This document shows positions 17,995 to 28,149 of a DNA stretch of 64,000 nt, one piece after another. Every line of letters begins with the position of its first letter. The first letter of the stretch is position 1. The position numbers and the translations under genes were made by a program. The notes beneath the pieces are model-generated. The model was not told where the DNA came from and did no database searches. It was given only the letters and a program-made list of their open reading frames with translations. Source of the stretch: Vibrio cidicii (GTDB taxonomy: Bacteria; Pseudomonadota; Gammaproteobacteria; Enterobacterales; Vibrionaceae); contig NZ_CP046803.1 in assembly GCF_009763805.1 (NCBI RefSeq), positions 248,001 to 312,000 of the forward strand. Reading direction: 5' to 3'.

Positions 17995-18432
17995 TTACTT
18001 AGCGAATACATCTTTGAAATCGCGCTTTAAGATAGGATCGCGGCGCGCTTTTTTCAGCTGCTTGACCATATCTTTAACACAGTTGAACAAAACATGATCA
18101 AGGAGTTGCGCGCGATAGTTATCTTTTTCTTCTTCAGACATGCCTTCTGGCAATTTCATAGTTGGAAACTCTTCCATCACGTTGATACCAGCAAAGGCTT
18201 GGCTGACAGAAATAAGGGCATGAAACTGCTCAAAATTATCCAATACGTTTTGTGCGCTGGCTGGGATGCTGTTCCACGCTTCGCGAACCGTTTCTTCTGA
18301 TACTTCGTGAATAGACGTCACCATCTCATACATGGCTTCCGGCACCTGATCAAACTCAATAACCTGACGCAGCTCAGGTGAAACAGTTGATAGGTCGATA
18401 GGTTGCTTTTCTGTGTTATTTGCTTCTGACAT
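17995..18432 (-). CDS. conserved hypothetical protein (DUF3069-like)
   Basis: A 145-residue soluble, acidic, mostly helical protein with no signal or membrane segment. I recall similar Vibrio proteins annotated as DUF3069, but cannot confirm this. It contains no catalytic motif I recognise. The C-terminus is basic (VKQLKKARRDPILKRDFKDVFAK), whereas the centre is acidic. It stands alone, with its own terminator and a divergent REC-GGDEF gene upstream. Confidence 0.6.
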   Translation of the reverse strand: MSEANNTEKQPIDLSTVSPELRQVIEFDQVPEAMYEMVTSIHEVSEETVREAWNSIPASAQNVLDNFEQFHALISVSQAFAGINVMEEFPTMKLPEGMSEEEKDNYRAQLLDHVLFNCVKDMVKQLKKARRDPILKRDFKDVFAK

Positions 18433-18571
18433 GACACGTCTCTCGAATGATAAAAAGCGAATAGTAAGTCCAACCCGAAAAAAGTCAACGAATTACGATC
18501 TCCTCTGGGTGAAACCAACTGCCTGATATGATATACATTTAATAATAGTATAGAAGCCTCAAGGAAAGGCC

Positions 18572-19540
18572 ATGATTCCAACCTGTTCGTCAATGCGAAT
18601 CCTACTCGTAGACGATGTTCAACTTGATCGTATGCAACTTGCGATACGTCTCAAACAGTTAGGTCATTTGGTTGAAGCAGTATCGGGTGGAAAAGATGCG
18701 CTTGCCGTGTATGCAGACTTCGAACCCGAGCTCGTGTTACTCGATATCAATATGCCAGAAATGGATGGTTTTGCGGTGTCGCAAGCGATCAGAGAAATTT
18801 TTGTCGAATGGGTGCCGATCATCTTCTTAAGTAGCTATGAAGAGCCGGAAATGATTGCCCAAGCGATAGAGGCGGGGGGCGATGATTATCTGATCAAGCC
18901 AGTCAACAAACTCGTTCTCAGTTCAAAGTTGATTGCCATGCAACGTATCGCAACCATGCGGCGTGAATTAAAGCAAAAAACGGCCAAGTTAGCGGAATTG
19001 AATGAGCTTCTCCAACAGCAAGCCAATGAGGATGGCTTGACCAAACTCTTCAACCGACGCTATGTCGATCAGCAGTTGGCTGAAATGATTGGTTGGCATG
19101 GACGTCACCAAACGCCAGTCAGTCTTATCTTGCTCGACGTAGATCATTTCAAAGCGTTCAATGATAACTACGGGCATATCGAGGGCGACAAGTGTTTACA
19201 AGAAATTGCACGAAACATCAAAGCGCTCTTTAATCGTTCGGGCGAGTGTGTCGGTCGCTATGGCGGGGAGGAGTTCGTCGTTGTGCTCGGTGGAATTCAC
19301 CATCAGCAGGCATTACACGCAGCAGAGAGAGTGCAAGGCATGATGAATCGTCTCGCTTATTGTCATAACTATTCAGATGTTGCTCGTTTTGTGACATTGT
19401 CACAAGGAGTGTTTACCTTTGTCCCGCAAGGCAACGAAGAGATTGAATGGATTTACAAGCAAGCTGACCACGCCCTTTATCAAGCAAAGTTAGCGGGGCG
19501 AAATCAATATGTCTCTGCTGAATCTTGCGCCGCGATTTAA
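18572..19540 (+). CDS. response regulator diguanylate cyclase (REC-GGDEF)
   Basis: A 322-residue soluble protein. The receiver domain (about residues 8-125) has phospho-acceptor Asp58 in LLDINMPEMDG and the conserved Lys109 in YLIKP. A short helical linker leads to a GGDEF domain with GGEEF at 231-235, so it should make c-di-GMP. No RxxD inhibitory site is visible five residues before GGEEF. This PleD/WspR-like design couples phosphorylation to c-di-GMP synthesis. No histidine kinase gene is adjacent. The ATG at 18572 follows AAGGAAAGG. A matS site lies inside the coding sequence. Confidence 0.9.
   Translation: MIPTCSSMRILLVDDVQLDRMQLAIRLKQLGHLVEAVSGGKDALAVYADFEPELVLLDINMPEMDGFAVSQAIREIFVEWVPIIFLSSYEEPEMIAQAIEAGGDDYLIKPVNKLVLSSKLIAMQRIATMRRELKQKTAKLAELNELLQQQANEDGLTKLFNRRYVDQQLAEMIGWHGRHQTPVSLILLDVDHFKAFNDNYGHIEGDKCLQEIARNIKALFNRSGECVGRYGGEEFVVVLGGIHHQQALHAAERVQGMMNRLAYCHNYSDVARFVTLSQGVFTFVPQGNEEIEWIYKQADHALYQAKLAGRNQYVSAESCAAI
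19391..19403. other. matS site (MatP-binding)
   Basis: GTGACATTGTCAC, an exact match to the matS consensus GTGACRNYGTCAC, inside the REC-GGDEF gene. It is one of four identical copies in the window. Confidence 0.8.
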
Positions 19541-19574
19541 GCGTTTATTCAGCTCAGCGACTTAGTAGTCAATC

Positions 19575-20820
19575 TCACTCTAATTTCATTTTAACTTGGT
19601 TTCGGCCCGCCTTTTTCGCTTGATAGAGGGCCTCATCAGCCAACGTGCGAATGGCATCGGGATCTTTAGAGGTTCTGCTGTCGGATAAACCAATACTCAC
19701 CGTTACATTGACGGTTTTGGGTTTATCATTCGCATTTCCACGGCGTCTTTTACCATCACTGTGATTATCCGGACGAGTTTCATCATCTCGAATTACCAGC
19801 TTGTAGCTTTCAATGTCAGCGCGAATATCGTCGAGATACTCTTCAACCTCACGTGCACTTTTGCCTTTAAATACAATCACAAACTCCTCACCGCCGTAGC
19901 GATAAACTTTTGCGCCACCATTGATGTTCAGAAGACGTGAGCCAACCAACTTCAGAACATCGTCACCAGTATCGTGACCATAGGTATCGTTAAACTTTTT
20001 AAAGTGATCCACATCAACCATAGCGATAGCAAATTTTCTTCCCAAATGCTTTAAGTCCATTTCTAACGCACGTCTGCCAGGAATCTGAGTGAGGACATCA
20101 ATGAATGCAAGCTCATGGCTCGCCGAAATAACATAGATGATCAATAAGATACCAGCGAGTGAAAACATGGTGCTAGAGATGTATTTCACATCAAAAAAGA
20201 TAAAAGTCACTGACGCAAATAATAGGCAAGAGTAGATCACGACTTCAATTGGGCGGTTGTGCATCAGCACGAGAATAGCAGTACTAAGAACCACACCTAT
20301 ATAGTATGCAACCAATACGAAAGGGAGTTTCGACACATAAGGAATTGAAAACAAGATTCCTTTTCCCCATAGTGCAACTCCTGCTTCGTTGAAGTAATCG
20401 AGAGACACATACGACCAAAGCAATAAGGTGGCGAGTACCGAGAGGTAAATCGCGATCGAGCGATGGTGCATGCCGGTTGCATTAAACAGATAGACAATAA
20501 AACATGCACTCGGTAATAGAAAGGCAAGCAGAGATAATTCGATCAGCGCGGAAACCGGATGAAAGGGGAATCTGAAGCCGATTCTGAATCACAGAGTACG
20601 CCATCAGCATCGCCATCGATATCATGGCAATTCTACCTTGCTTAAAGACACTGCAGAGTAAAAACGCGGTAATCAGAAAGAAATAAGGTAAGTTAGCGGC
20701 CAGGCCCCAATTGGCTTGTGTGACTAAAATGATGTTGTCCATACCAAAAAAGATGATCCCGAGTAAAAATAGGGGGAAAATCATTCTGAACTGTGCAGAG
20801 GTAACGAACGGTAATGCCAT
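19575..20820 (-). pseudogene. membrane-bound diguanylate cyclase (GGDEF), interrupted by a +1 frameshift
   Basis: The restored protein has about 414 residues. The N-terminal half holds roughly seven hydrophobic segments of an integral-membrane sensor. The C-terminal GGDEF domain has RYGGEEF and the metal-binding DVDHFKKFNDTYGH, so the domain looks catalytically intact. In the sequence as given the frame breaks near 20552: removing one T from GGTTTCC (minus strand, AAA on plus at 20552-20554) joins ...PLSSG to SALIELSLL and restores one long reading frame. Placement within about 20 nt is not unique. Its start is the ATG at 20818-20820. It is convergent with the REC-GGDEF gene. Confidence 0.8.
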
Positions 20821-21024
20821 TAAAAGCCGCTATCCTATAAAACAAACTTATGTGTCGAGTAACCTGCTAGGATACGATTATTTCTCGATTTTCCAAGCTT
20901 TTTGCTAAACTTAGTGGGGAATTATTGACGGTGTTGGTAAAAGTTAAATGCACAGCTTGGACGCCGATAAAACCTTAGTATAGAGTGGCTGAAATAGACT
21001 CAATTAAAACAAGGAGTTGTATAG

Positions 21025-21402
21025 ATGCAAATTAGTGTAGATGTACATAACTACATGGAAACTTTAGTGGGTCAGGTGCTCGCTCGAGAAGAATATACAC
21101 AGGAGTTCACATCGGAACAATTAGCCGATTTGGCGTGTTTGGCGCTTGTGCAACTGAAACCCGTCTATATCAGGCATGATATTGATTTTTTGTCGGCATT
21201 ACCGGAAGCTCGATTGGTGCAATTTAAAAGAAATAGCGAAATTGCGGTAAAAAATGCAGAAAGTATGATTATTGACGACCGAAGACAAAATCGTAGTTTC
21301 GATGATGTACCTGTGGTCTTTTCGCACGTCAATTATGATGATGACGCGACGCTAGAGTGGTTTGAAAAACCAATATTACCAACACATAAAGCACATAAAT
21401 AA
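21025..21402 (+). CDS. ComFB-like small protein
   Basis: A 125-residue soluble protein. Its opening region (VHNYMETLVGQVL...TSEQLADLACLALVQLKPVYIRHDIDFLSAL) has the helical pattern of the late-competence ComFB family. Some ComFB-domain proteins have been reported to bind cyclic dinucleotides. The usual zinc cysteines are not evident, with only Cys42 in this region. It is preceded by AAGGAG and followed 8 nt later by the HlyU-domain gene. Two diguanylate cyclase genes lie immediately upstream, so a link to c-di-GMP is possible but unproven. Confidence 0.6.
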   Translation: MQISVDVHNYMETLVGQVLAREEYTQEFTSEQLADLACLALVQLKPVYIRHDIDFLSALPEARLVQFKRNSEIAVKNAESMIIDDRRQNRSFDDVPVVFSHVNYDDDATLEWFEKPILPTHKAHK

Positions 21403-21410
21403 GAGGTTAA

Positions 21411-21692
21411 ATGGGACTTTTTTCGCGTCTGTTTGGTTTAAAAACGAAGCCAGTTGAGCAACTGCAGGTTGAGGCTGTTGAGTATAAGGGGTATTTGATA
21501 TACCCGGAGAGCAAAGCTGAGGGAGGGCAATTCCGAGTCTCTGGACGTATCACTAAGGAGAACGAAGGTGTCCTAAAAACCCACCAATTTATACGTTCTG
21601 ATCTCCTATCATCGGAAAGCGATGCTAACGAACTGATGATTAAAAAATCACAAATGTTTATCGACCAAATGAAAGACGACATATTTAATTAA
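21411..21692 (+). CDS. HlyU-domain (PF10115-type) protein
   Basis: A 93-residue protein starting MGLFSRLFGLK, with VEYKGYLIYPESKAEGGQFRVSGRITKE followed by HQFIRSDLLSS and ANELMIKKSQMFIDQM. This pattern matches the small family named HlyU in protein-domain databases. It is unrelated to the ArsR-type HlyU of Vibrio, so the name should not be taken to mean a hemolysin activator. No helix-turn-helix is visible. It lies 8 nt after the ComFB-like gene and is followed by a terminator. Confidence 0.75.
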   Translation: MGLFSRLFGLKTKPVEQLQVEAVEYKGYLIYPESKAEGGQFRVSGRITKENEGVLKTHQFIRSDLLSSESDANELMIKKSQMFIDQMKDDIFN

Positions 21693-21727
21693 AAGTATCT
21701 CAGGATTTGATTCCAGTCATCTTTGCT

Positions 21728-21765
21728 AGAGCCATTAGTGTTTATGCTGATGGCTCTTTTTGTTT
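21728..21765 (+). terminator. intrinsic terminator
   Basis: Stem AGAGCCAT / ATGGCTCT with a 14-nt loop that can pair further, followed by TTTTTG. It ends the ComFB-HlyU-domain unit. Confidence 0.75.
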
Positions 21766-21996
21766 TGACACAAAAGTGTAATCTATGTGGTTGTAAAATA
21801 ACCAATAATTTAAGGTCTGGTTGGACCTCCGTCTTGTTAGTGCATCATTGTTTTATCTCATGAAGTGCGTAGAGTTCATTCATTACGTGGGGTTATATGT
21901 AATGAAATTTTGTATTTTAACTACAAAATGCTTGAAGTCGTATTCTGTGTCCGATACAAAAAGATGAGTAACAAGACCAATAGTCAAGGAATAGCT

Positions 21997-23554
21997 ATGC
22001 AAGTTGGTGTACCAAGAGAACGACTCGCGGGAGAAACGCGGGTTGCTGCATCGCCTAGTTCGGTTGAGCAGCTAATAAAATTAGGTTTCGATGTAGTCAT
22101 CGAAACGCAAGCGGGGGCTTTGGCGAGCTTCGATGATGCAGCTTACGCAGCGGCTGGTGCGAAGTTAGTCTCGTCTGAAGAGGCGTGGAAATCAGAGCTG
22201 ATCTTGAAAGTTAATGCGCCAATCGTTGACAGTGAAAATGGCATCGATGAAATCGCATTGCTACAAGAAGGTGCAACCTTAGTCAGTTTTATTTGGCCAG
22301 CGCAAAATCCTCAGTTGATGGAGCAACTATCTAGCAAAAAAATCAACGTATTAGCTATGGACGCGGTACCTCGAATTTCGCGCGCTCAAGCGCTGGATGC
22401 GCTCTCATCCATGGCGAATATTGCTGGTTACCGTGCGGTAGTCGAAGCTGCACATGAATTTGGGCGCTTTTTTACGGGACAGATTACTGCTGCTGGTAAA
22501 GTTCCGCCAGCAAAAGTGTTTGTTGCAGGGGCAGGGGTTGCGGGTTTGGCGGCCATCGGTGCGGCAGGTAGCCTTGGCGCAATCGTGCGTGCATTCGACG
22601 TTCGTCCTGAAGTGAAAGAACAAGTCGAGTCGATGGGCGCGCAATTTCTTTCGGTCGATTACCAAGAAGCGGCGGGTAGCGGTGATGGTTATGCTAAAGA
22701 AATGTCCGATGACTTTAACAAAAAGGCCGCTGAGTTGTATGCAACCCAGGCAAAAGATGTTGATATCATCATTACAACGGCATTAATTCCTGGCAAACCT
22801 GCCCCTAAGTTAATCACTAAAGAGATGGTCGACAGCATGAAGCCCGGCAGTGTGATCGTAGACTTAGCCGCTGCAAACGGCGGTAACTGCGAATACACGG
22901 TGGCCAACCAAGTTTTTACGACCGCAAATGGCGTAAAAGTCATTGGTTACACCGACATGGTGGGAAGATTACCGACTCAGTCGTCTCAGTTGTACGCGAC
23001 CAATTTAGTCAATCTTTTTAAACTGCTGTGCAAAGAGAAAGATGGCACGATTAACATCGACTTTGAAGACGTTGTGCTTCGTGGCGTAACCGTAGTCAAA
23101 GAAGGTGAAGTCACTTGGCCAGCGCCGCCAATTCAAGTCTCCGCTCAGCCCCAATCTCAGCCGAAAGTTGCCGCCAAAGTAGAAAAGAAAGCCGAAGAGC
23201 CTGTTTCTCCGGTGAAGAAACTGCTTGGCCTTGCTGCCGCTGTTGGCGCATTTGCTTGGATTGCGTCTGTGGCTCCTGCTGCTTTCTTGTCTCACTTTAC
23301 CGTGTTTGTTTTGGCTTGTGTGGTGGGTTACTACGTCGTTTGGAACGTGACTCATGCGTTACACACACCCTTGATGTCAGTCACGAAACGCTATCTCGGG
23401 CATTATTGTCGTTGGTGCGCTTTTGCAGATAGGCCAAGGAAATGGGGCCGTTACCTTCTTGGCATTTATTGCCATATTAATTGCGAGTATTAACATCTTT
23501 GGTGGCTTTACGGTGACCAAGCGTATGCTCGAAATGTTCCGCAAAGATAAATAA
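21997..23554 (+). pseudogene. pntA: NAD(P) transhydrogenase subunit alpha, with a +1 frameshift near the C-terminus
   Basis: Membrane-bound proton-translocating transhydrogenase alpha subunit, about 518 residues when restored. The ATG 21997 follows AAGGA and gives the conserved start [17 protein letters not shown]. The NAD-binding domain has [20 protein letters not shown]. The C-terminal third is a proline-rich linker plus membrane segments. After LMSVT the frame shifts: ACGAAACGC at 23384-23392 should read ACGAACGC to give the family sequence [20 protein letters not shown] and the normal end near 23554. As given, the frame ends at 23493 with an unrelated tail. pntB follows after 13 nt. Confidence 0.93.
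22529..22536 (+). other. KOPS motif (FtsK orienting sequence)
   Basis: GGGCAGGG, matching GGGNAGGG, on the plus strand inside pntA. It points rightward toward the dif-like site at 30035-30062. Confidence 0.45.
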
Positions 23555-23567
23555 TAGGGAGTCATCA

Positions 23568-24962
23568 ATGTCTGCAGGATTAGTACAGGCGGCATACATC
23601 GTTGCTGCTCTATTTTTCATCTTAAGTTTGGCGGGATTGTCCAAACAGGAATCGGCTCGTGCGGGGAACTATTACGGAATCGCGGGGATGTCGATCGCCT
23701 TAATCGCGACCGTTTTTAGCCCGAGTGCACAAGGGCTTGCGTGGGTGATTCTCGCTATGGTGATCGGCGGTGGTATTGGTATTCACTTTGCGAAAAAAGT
23801 TGAAATGACCGAAATGCCAGAGCTGGTTGCAATTTTGCACAGTTTCGTGGGTATGGCGGCCGTGTTGGTTGGCTACAACAGCTTTATCGAGCCACCACAA
23901 CCAGTTTCTGTCGATGTCGCAGGAATGCACGCAGAGCATGTGATCCATTTAGTGGAAGTTTTCCTTGGTGTGTTTATCGGTGCGGTAACCTTTACTGGTT
24001 CTATCGTTGCGTTTGGTAAGTTACGTGGAGTGATCTCTTCTTCGCCGCTAAACTTGCCGCATAAGCACAAAATGAACTTAGCAGCGATCGTCGTTTCTAC
24101 TCTACTGATGATCTACTTTGTGAAAACCGACGGAAGCATGTTTGCGCTCATCGTGATGACGTTAATCGCGTTTGCGTTTGGTTACCACCTAGTGGCGTCC
24201 ATCGGTGGGGCAGATATGCCAGTGGTGGTTTCAATGCTCAACTCCTACTCAGGTTGGGCAGCTGCGGCAGCTGGCTTTATGCTGGCAAACGATTTGCTGA
24301 TTGTGACTGGCGCGCTGGTTGGTTCTTCTGGTGCAATTCTCTCTTACATCATGTGTAAAGCCATGAACCGCTCTTTCATCAGTGTTATCGCTGGCGGTTT
24401 TGGTCAGGAAGTGGTTATTTCTTCCGATCAAGAATATGGCGAACACCGTGAAGTCAGTGCAGAAGAAGTGGCTGAAATGCTGAAAAACTCAACTTCTGTC
24501 ATCATTACTCCCGGGTATGGTATGGCCGTGGCACAAGCGCAATATCCCGTCCATGAAATTACCGAAAAACTGCGAGCTCAAGGGATTAATGTCAGATTTG
24601 GTATTCACCCAGTCGCGGGCCGCTTGCCAGGTCACATGAACGTTTTGCTTGCAGAAGCGAAAGTGCCTTACGATATCGTGCTCGAGATGGACGAAATTAA
24701 TGAAGACTTCGCAGAGACCGATACTGTTCTGGTCATTGGTGCAAACGACACGGTTAACCCTGCCGCGCTGGAAGACCCAAATAGTCCGATAGCAGGAATG
24801 CCGGTACTAGAGGTATGGCACGCGAAGAACGTTATTGTGTTTAAGCGTTCAATGAACACGGGATACGCTGGTGTTCAAAACCCTCTGTTCTTTAAAGAAA
24901 ATACCTCGATGCTGTTTGGTGATGCTAAAGAGAGTGTCGACGCCATCTCTAAAGCGCTTTAA
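23568..24962 (+). CDS. pntB: NAD(P) transhydrogenase subunit beta
   Basis: A 464-residue integral-membrane subunit with eight or nine membrane segments in the first ~270 residues, which carry protons. The C-terminal NADP-binding domain has [39 protein letters not shown] and NDTVNPAA, all diagnostic of PntB. With PntA it makes NADPH from NADH using the proton gradient. It begins 13 nt after the restored pntA stop, so the two form an operon, closed by a strong terminator. Confidence 0.97.
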   Translation: MSAGLVQAAYIVAALFFILSLAGLSKQESARAGNYYGIAGMSIALIATVFSPSAQGLAWVILAMVIGGGIGIHFAKKVEMTEMPELVAILHSFVGMAAVLVGYNSFIEPPQPVSVDVAGMHAEHVIHLVEVFLGVFIGAVTFTGSIVAFGKLRGVISSSPLNLPHKHKMNLAAIVVSTLLMIYFVKTDGSMFALIVMTLIAFAFGYHLVASIGGADMPVVVSMLNSYSGWAAAAAGFMLANDLLIVTGALVGSSGAILSYIMCKAMNRSFISVIAGGFGQEVVISSDQEYGEHREVSAEEVAEMLKNSTSVIITPGYGMAVAQAQYPVHEITEKLRAQGINVRFGIHPVAGRLPGHMNVLLAEAKVPYDIVLEMDEINEDFAETDTVLVIGANDTVNPAALEDPNSPIAGMPVLEVWHAKNVIVFKRSMNTGYAGVQNPLFFKENTSMLFGDAKESVDAISKAL

Positions 24963-24983
24963 ACGATACGGTTACTACACTCG

Positions 24984-25009
24984 AAGGTCGGTGAAAACCG
25001 ACCTTTTTT
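24984..25009 (+). terminator. intrinsic terminator of pntAB
   Basis: Stem AAGGTCGGT / ACCGACCTT with a GAAA loop, followed by TTTTTA. Confidence 0.85.
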
Positions 25010-25112
25010 ATAACAAACGCGAACCTCTGCGTGAAATACCAGTCATAAAATGTCTATTTTTGTGAATATGCTGTATATTGTGTCCAGATTTCACTGCATT
25101 TAATCGTTAACT

Positions 25113-26567
25113 TTGTTCAATAAGCGTCTTTTTTCACTCTTCATTACTCTTCTAATTCTGCCGCAAATTGCGTTGGCAGATTCGTTGCCAGAGCGCATAG
25201 ACCGTTTTACTGAATTGTTCGACTACCATAACGCAGTGAAAAGTTATGACATCCGTGACATGCAGTCGACTTTCCCTACGCGTTTACTTTCTCCTGAATC
25301 CATGCAGCCACAAACGGCGAGCTACCCACTTAAAGATATTCAGCAGCTTTATCAACTGTCTAAGACATGCAACGGAAAACTACCTCTCAGTCCTTTGATC
25401 ACTGAGCCCTTAGTGTTTACGCGAGCGATATGTAAAGGCTCAAAGTTGACCTCTCGCTGGTTCTCCCGCTCAGCGCTGATCCATCCCGGTGGTGGAACTT
25501 ATGCGGCAAGATACGTGGAGAAATACCCAGAAGAACAAGAAACGCTCAAAAAGTACATGCATATCCAAGAGCGAGAGGAAGATCAAGGCGATGAATTACT
25601 TAGCAGCTTGAAATCAATGGATGAAGATACCATAAACGCATTGATTTCCGGAGCAAACATGTTCCTTGAGAAAGATAACCTGTGGCTTCGTCGTGGCGAC
25701 TACTACTATATTTTTGATAAAGATATTTGGTCAGAAAATGTTGAAAAAGCGGGGTTGTCACTGACTTTGGCACCTGATAATGGGAGTTGTTTCGTCCAAA
25801 GAGGCAACATCTGCTGGAATCTTGAAGATCATTCGCAAGTGTTGCGTATTTCAATGATCGTGCTTGTGATTGCCAACATCATGCTTGTAGCTGGTTGGGC
25901 GGTTTATCGTTGGAACAGCAAACGACAAGAGATGAAAAGTCGTATGCTGGTACTGCAAATTCTCACTCATGAACTTCGTACACCGATTGCCAGTCTATCA
26001 TTGACCGTTGAAGGGTTTCGCCGAGAGTTTGAGCACTTACCGGAAACCGTTTATGATGAGTTTCGAAGGCTATGTGAAGATACCCGCCGATTAAGACAAC
26101 TCGCGGAAGCAAGTAAAGATTATCTTCAGTCAGACAATCAGCCTTTAGCGACGGAATGGATACCTTCTGTCGAAGAGTGGCTAATGTTTAAATTGGAAGA
26201 CCAGTTTCCGGAAGGTGTTCAACTTTGCATTGATCGTGATGTTGCAGCAAAAATTAATGTTTATTGGTTGGGAACTTGTGTTGACAATCTTATTCGAAAT
26301 GCAGTGAAGTATGGTGTTGCACCTGTCGTTTTGAACGTGAGCACCAGTGACACTAAATTAGTGATTGAAGTACAAGACAATGGCGTGCTGACCAGCAAAG
26401 ACTGGACGCATTTACGTAAGCCATTTGTCAGTAAAAGTGGTTTAGGGCTAGGCCTAACCATTGTTGAATCTATGGTTGGACGAATGGGAGGGAAAATGAA
26501 ACTCATTGGTCCACCAACTACGTTTATTTTGGAGATACCTTGTGAAACAGACGTTGCTACTCGTTGA
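25113..26567 (+). CDS. vxrA: VxrA-type sensor histidine kinase
   Basis: A 484-residue membrane kinase. A signal or first membrane segment (about residues 5-22) is followed by a ~220-residue periplasmic domain, TM2 at about 245-266, and the HisKA domain with His286 in LTHELRTPIASL. The HATPase region has NLIRNAVKYG and GLGLGLTIVES. The domain order, the neighbours (pntAB upstream, a DUF2861-like gene and a TraF-like gene downstream) and the order of genes match the V. cholerae vxr (wigKR) locus, which controls cell-wall homeostasis, biofilm and type VI secretion. The only in-frame start is TTG 25113, with a weak ribosome site. It overlaps vxrB by 26 nt. Confidence 0.85.
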   Translation: MFNKRLFSLFITLLILPQIALADSLPERIDRFTELFDYHNAVKSYDIRDMQSTFPTRLLSPESMQPQTASYPLKDIQQLYQLSKTCNGKLPLSPLITEPLVFTRAICKGSKLTSRWFSRSALIHPGGGTYAARYVEKYPEEQETLKKYMHIQEREEDQGDELLSSLKSMDEDTINALISGANMFLEKDNLWLRRGDYYYIFDKDIWSENVEKAGLSLTLAPDNGSCFVQRGNICWNLEDHSQVLRISMIVLVIANIMLVAGWAVYRWNSKRQEMKSRMLVLQILTHELRTPIASLSLTVEGFRREFEHLPETVYDEFRRLCEDTRRLRQLAEASKDYLQSDNQPLATEWIPSVEEWLMFKLEDQFPEGVQLCIDRDVAAKINVYWLGTCVDNLIRNAVKYGVAPVVLNVSTSDTKLVIEVQDNGVLTSKDWTHLRKPFVSKSGLGLGLTIVESMVGRMGGKMKLIGPPTTFILEIPCETDVATR

Positions 26568-27204
26568 AGACGATAAGAATCTGGCAGATGGCCTATTGGT
26601 GAGCTTGGAGCAGGCAGGTTACGAGTGTTTGCACGCCGAAAGTATTTCTGAAGTGGAGCCGCTTTGGCAAAAAGCGGACTTGGTTATATTGGATAGACAA
26701 TTGCCAGACGGTGATTCAGTCTCGTATCTCCCTGAGTGGAAGAAATCAAAGAATATTCCGGTCATTCTGCTCACCGCGTTGGTCACTGTAAAAGATAAAG
26801 TGGCCGGATTAGATTCGGGTGCAAATGACTACCTGACAAAACCTTTCGCGGAAGCGGAATTATTTGCCAGAATCCGAGCGCAGTTACGTTCACCTGAAAC
26901 ATCAGAGCAGCTCAATACAGATCAAGTGGTGACAGAAAACTTGATCATCGATAAATCAACGCGAGAAGTCTTTTTTAAAGGAGAGCAAATTACCTTAACG
27001 AGAACCGAGTTTGATCTACTGCTGTTTTTAGCGAGCAACTTGGGACGAGTCTTCACTCGAGATGAATTGCTTGATCATGTCTGGGGCTACAACCATTTTC
27101 CCACTACGCGTACAGTAGACACTCATGTATTGCAGTTACGCCAGAAGCTTCCTGGGCTCGAAATTGAAACGCTGCGTGGCGTGGGTTACAAGATGAAAGG
27201 CTGA
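26542..27204 (+). CDS. vxrB: VxrB-type response regulator (OmpR family)
   Basis: A 220-residue transcription factor from GTG 26542, which follows GGAG by 7 nt. The receiver domain has the acidic pair in LLVEDDKNL, phospho-acceptor Asp51 in VILDRQLPDG and Lys in DYLTKPF. The C-terminal winged helix (about residues 120-218) ends TVDTHVLQLRQKL...LRGVGYKMKG, typical of the OmpR/PhoB group. Its start lies inside the end of vxrA, and its stop overlaps the next gene's ATG by one base (TGATG), so the operon is tightly coupled. Confidence 0.88.
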   Translation: MKQTLLLVEDDKNLADGLLVSLEQAGYECLHAESISEVEPLWQKADLVILDRQLPDGDSVSYLPEWKKSKNIPVILLTALVTVKDKVAGLDSGANDYLTKPFAEAELFARIRAQLRSPETSEQLNTDQVVTENLIIDKSTREVFFKGEQITLTRTEFDLLLFLASNLGRVFTRDELLDHVWGYNHFPTTRTVDTHVLQLRQKLPGLEIETLRGVGYKMKG

Positions 27205-28086
27205 TGCGCTGTCTATTCCTTACTTCTTTCGCTCTCTCTCTTTTTGTTCAGCCGGTCTACGGAGTAGACTGGTTTGAGAAGAACACGCCGCTAACTCAAG
27301 CTCACAAACATCTTCTGGAAGATGATCTATCCAGCATGTTTGATTCATTTGTCGAAGTCTGGCAATCGTCACCCAATGATACGTTGAAGTCTCATCTTAA
27401 TGAGCTTCTGATCTTATCCTTAGAGCGCGATTGTGGAAAATCACTCACCAAGAAAAAACTTCCAGTATGGGCAAGCGGTGTCAATATCGTCCGCCAGACC
27501 ATTCAAAGCCCGGGACGGGATACTCATCGACTTGTTATTGATGTGAGATCAACGCGTTCTCTTAGTAATGTGAGTATGACACGCTGGATAGACCGCCCTG
27601 TATCTGCAGATAGTCTTTTCAACGAAGTTTCAAGTGCCGACGTCGCGACAAGAGAAAACGAAAAACATTACCAAAAGCGCTACAATTTATCAGGAAAGTT
27701 GGAGTCCGGACTTTATCGTCTTCTTATTCAGGCGGAAGATGGTGACGATTGGAGTGGTTGGGTCATCCTTGGAGAACCTACGGCTCCTCAATATGTCCGT
27801 TGGGCCTCGAAAGAGAATTGGAAGGTAGAGAAGCGCGCCTTGATGAATCCATATTGTCCACTCCCAGAGATGAATGTGGGTTTATATGACTTCGTCAATG
27901 GACAATACGAAACGGGTATGGAATAAGACTTATGAGTCTGATTATCCAGAAAGCCTCGAGCTTGAAGGCATTCCAAATGAGCGGTATGTTCTTGCGGTTA
28001 GCCTTAACACAAGACGTTGGCAAGGGGACATTATCGTTGAACAGTCGCAAACCATCAGCCGTACTTACGATATTACTCAAGAATAA
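27204..28086 (+). pseudogene. VxrC-like exported protein (DUF2861), with a +1 frameshift
   Basis: The restored protein is about 293 residues with an N-terminal signal peptide ending near QPVYG. It is downstream of vxrB and overlaps it by one base. I recognise the DUF2861 pattern but not a function; V. cholerae vxrC is the third gene of this operon, so the name is likely but not certain. In the given sequence the frame stops at 27926 after ...NGQYETGME. Removing one A from TACGAAACGGG (27910-27912) continues as NGQYERVWNKTYESDYPE and runs to 28086. Confidence 0.75.
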
Positions 28087-28149
28087 ACGGCTAAATAAAT
28101 CTTCTTCACTGCCGATACAAAACAAAAAGAAATCTCAGGATTATTTATC

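Noticed and set aside
21411..21692. Annotating this gene as the hemolysin activator HlyU
   Set aside because: The domain name comes from a different family; the real HlyU is of ArsR type, and this protein has no helix-turn-helix.
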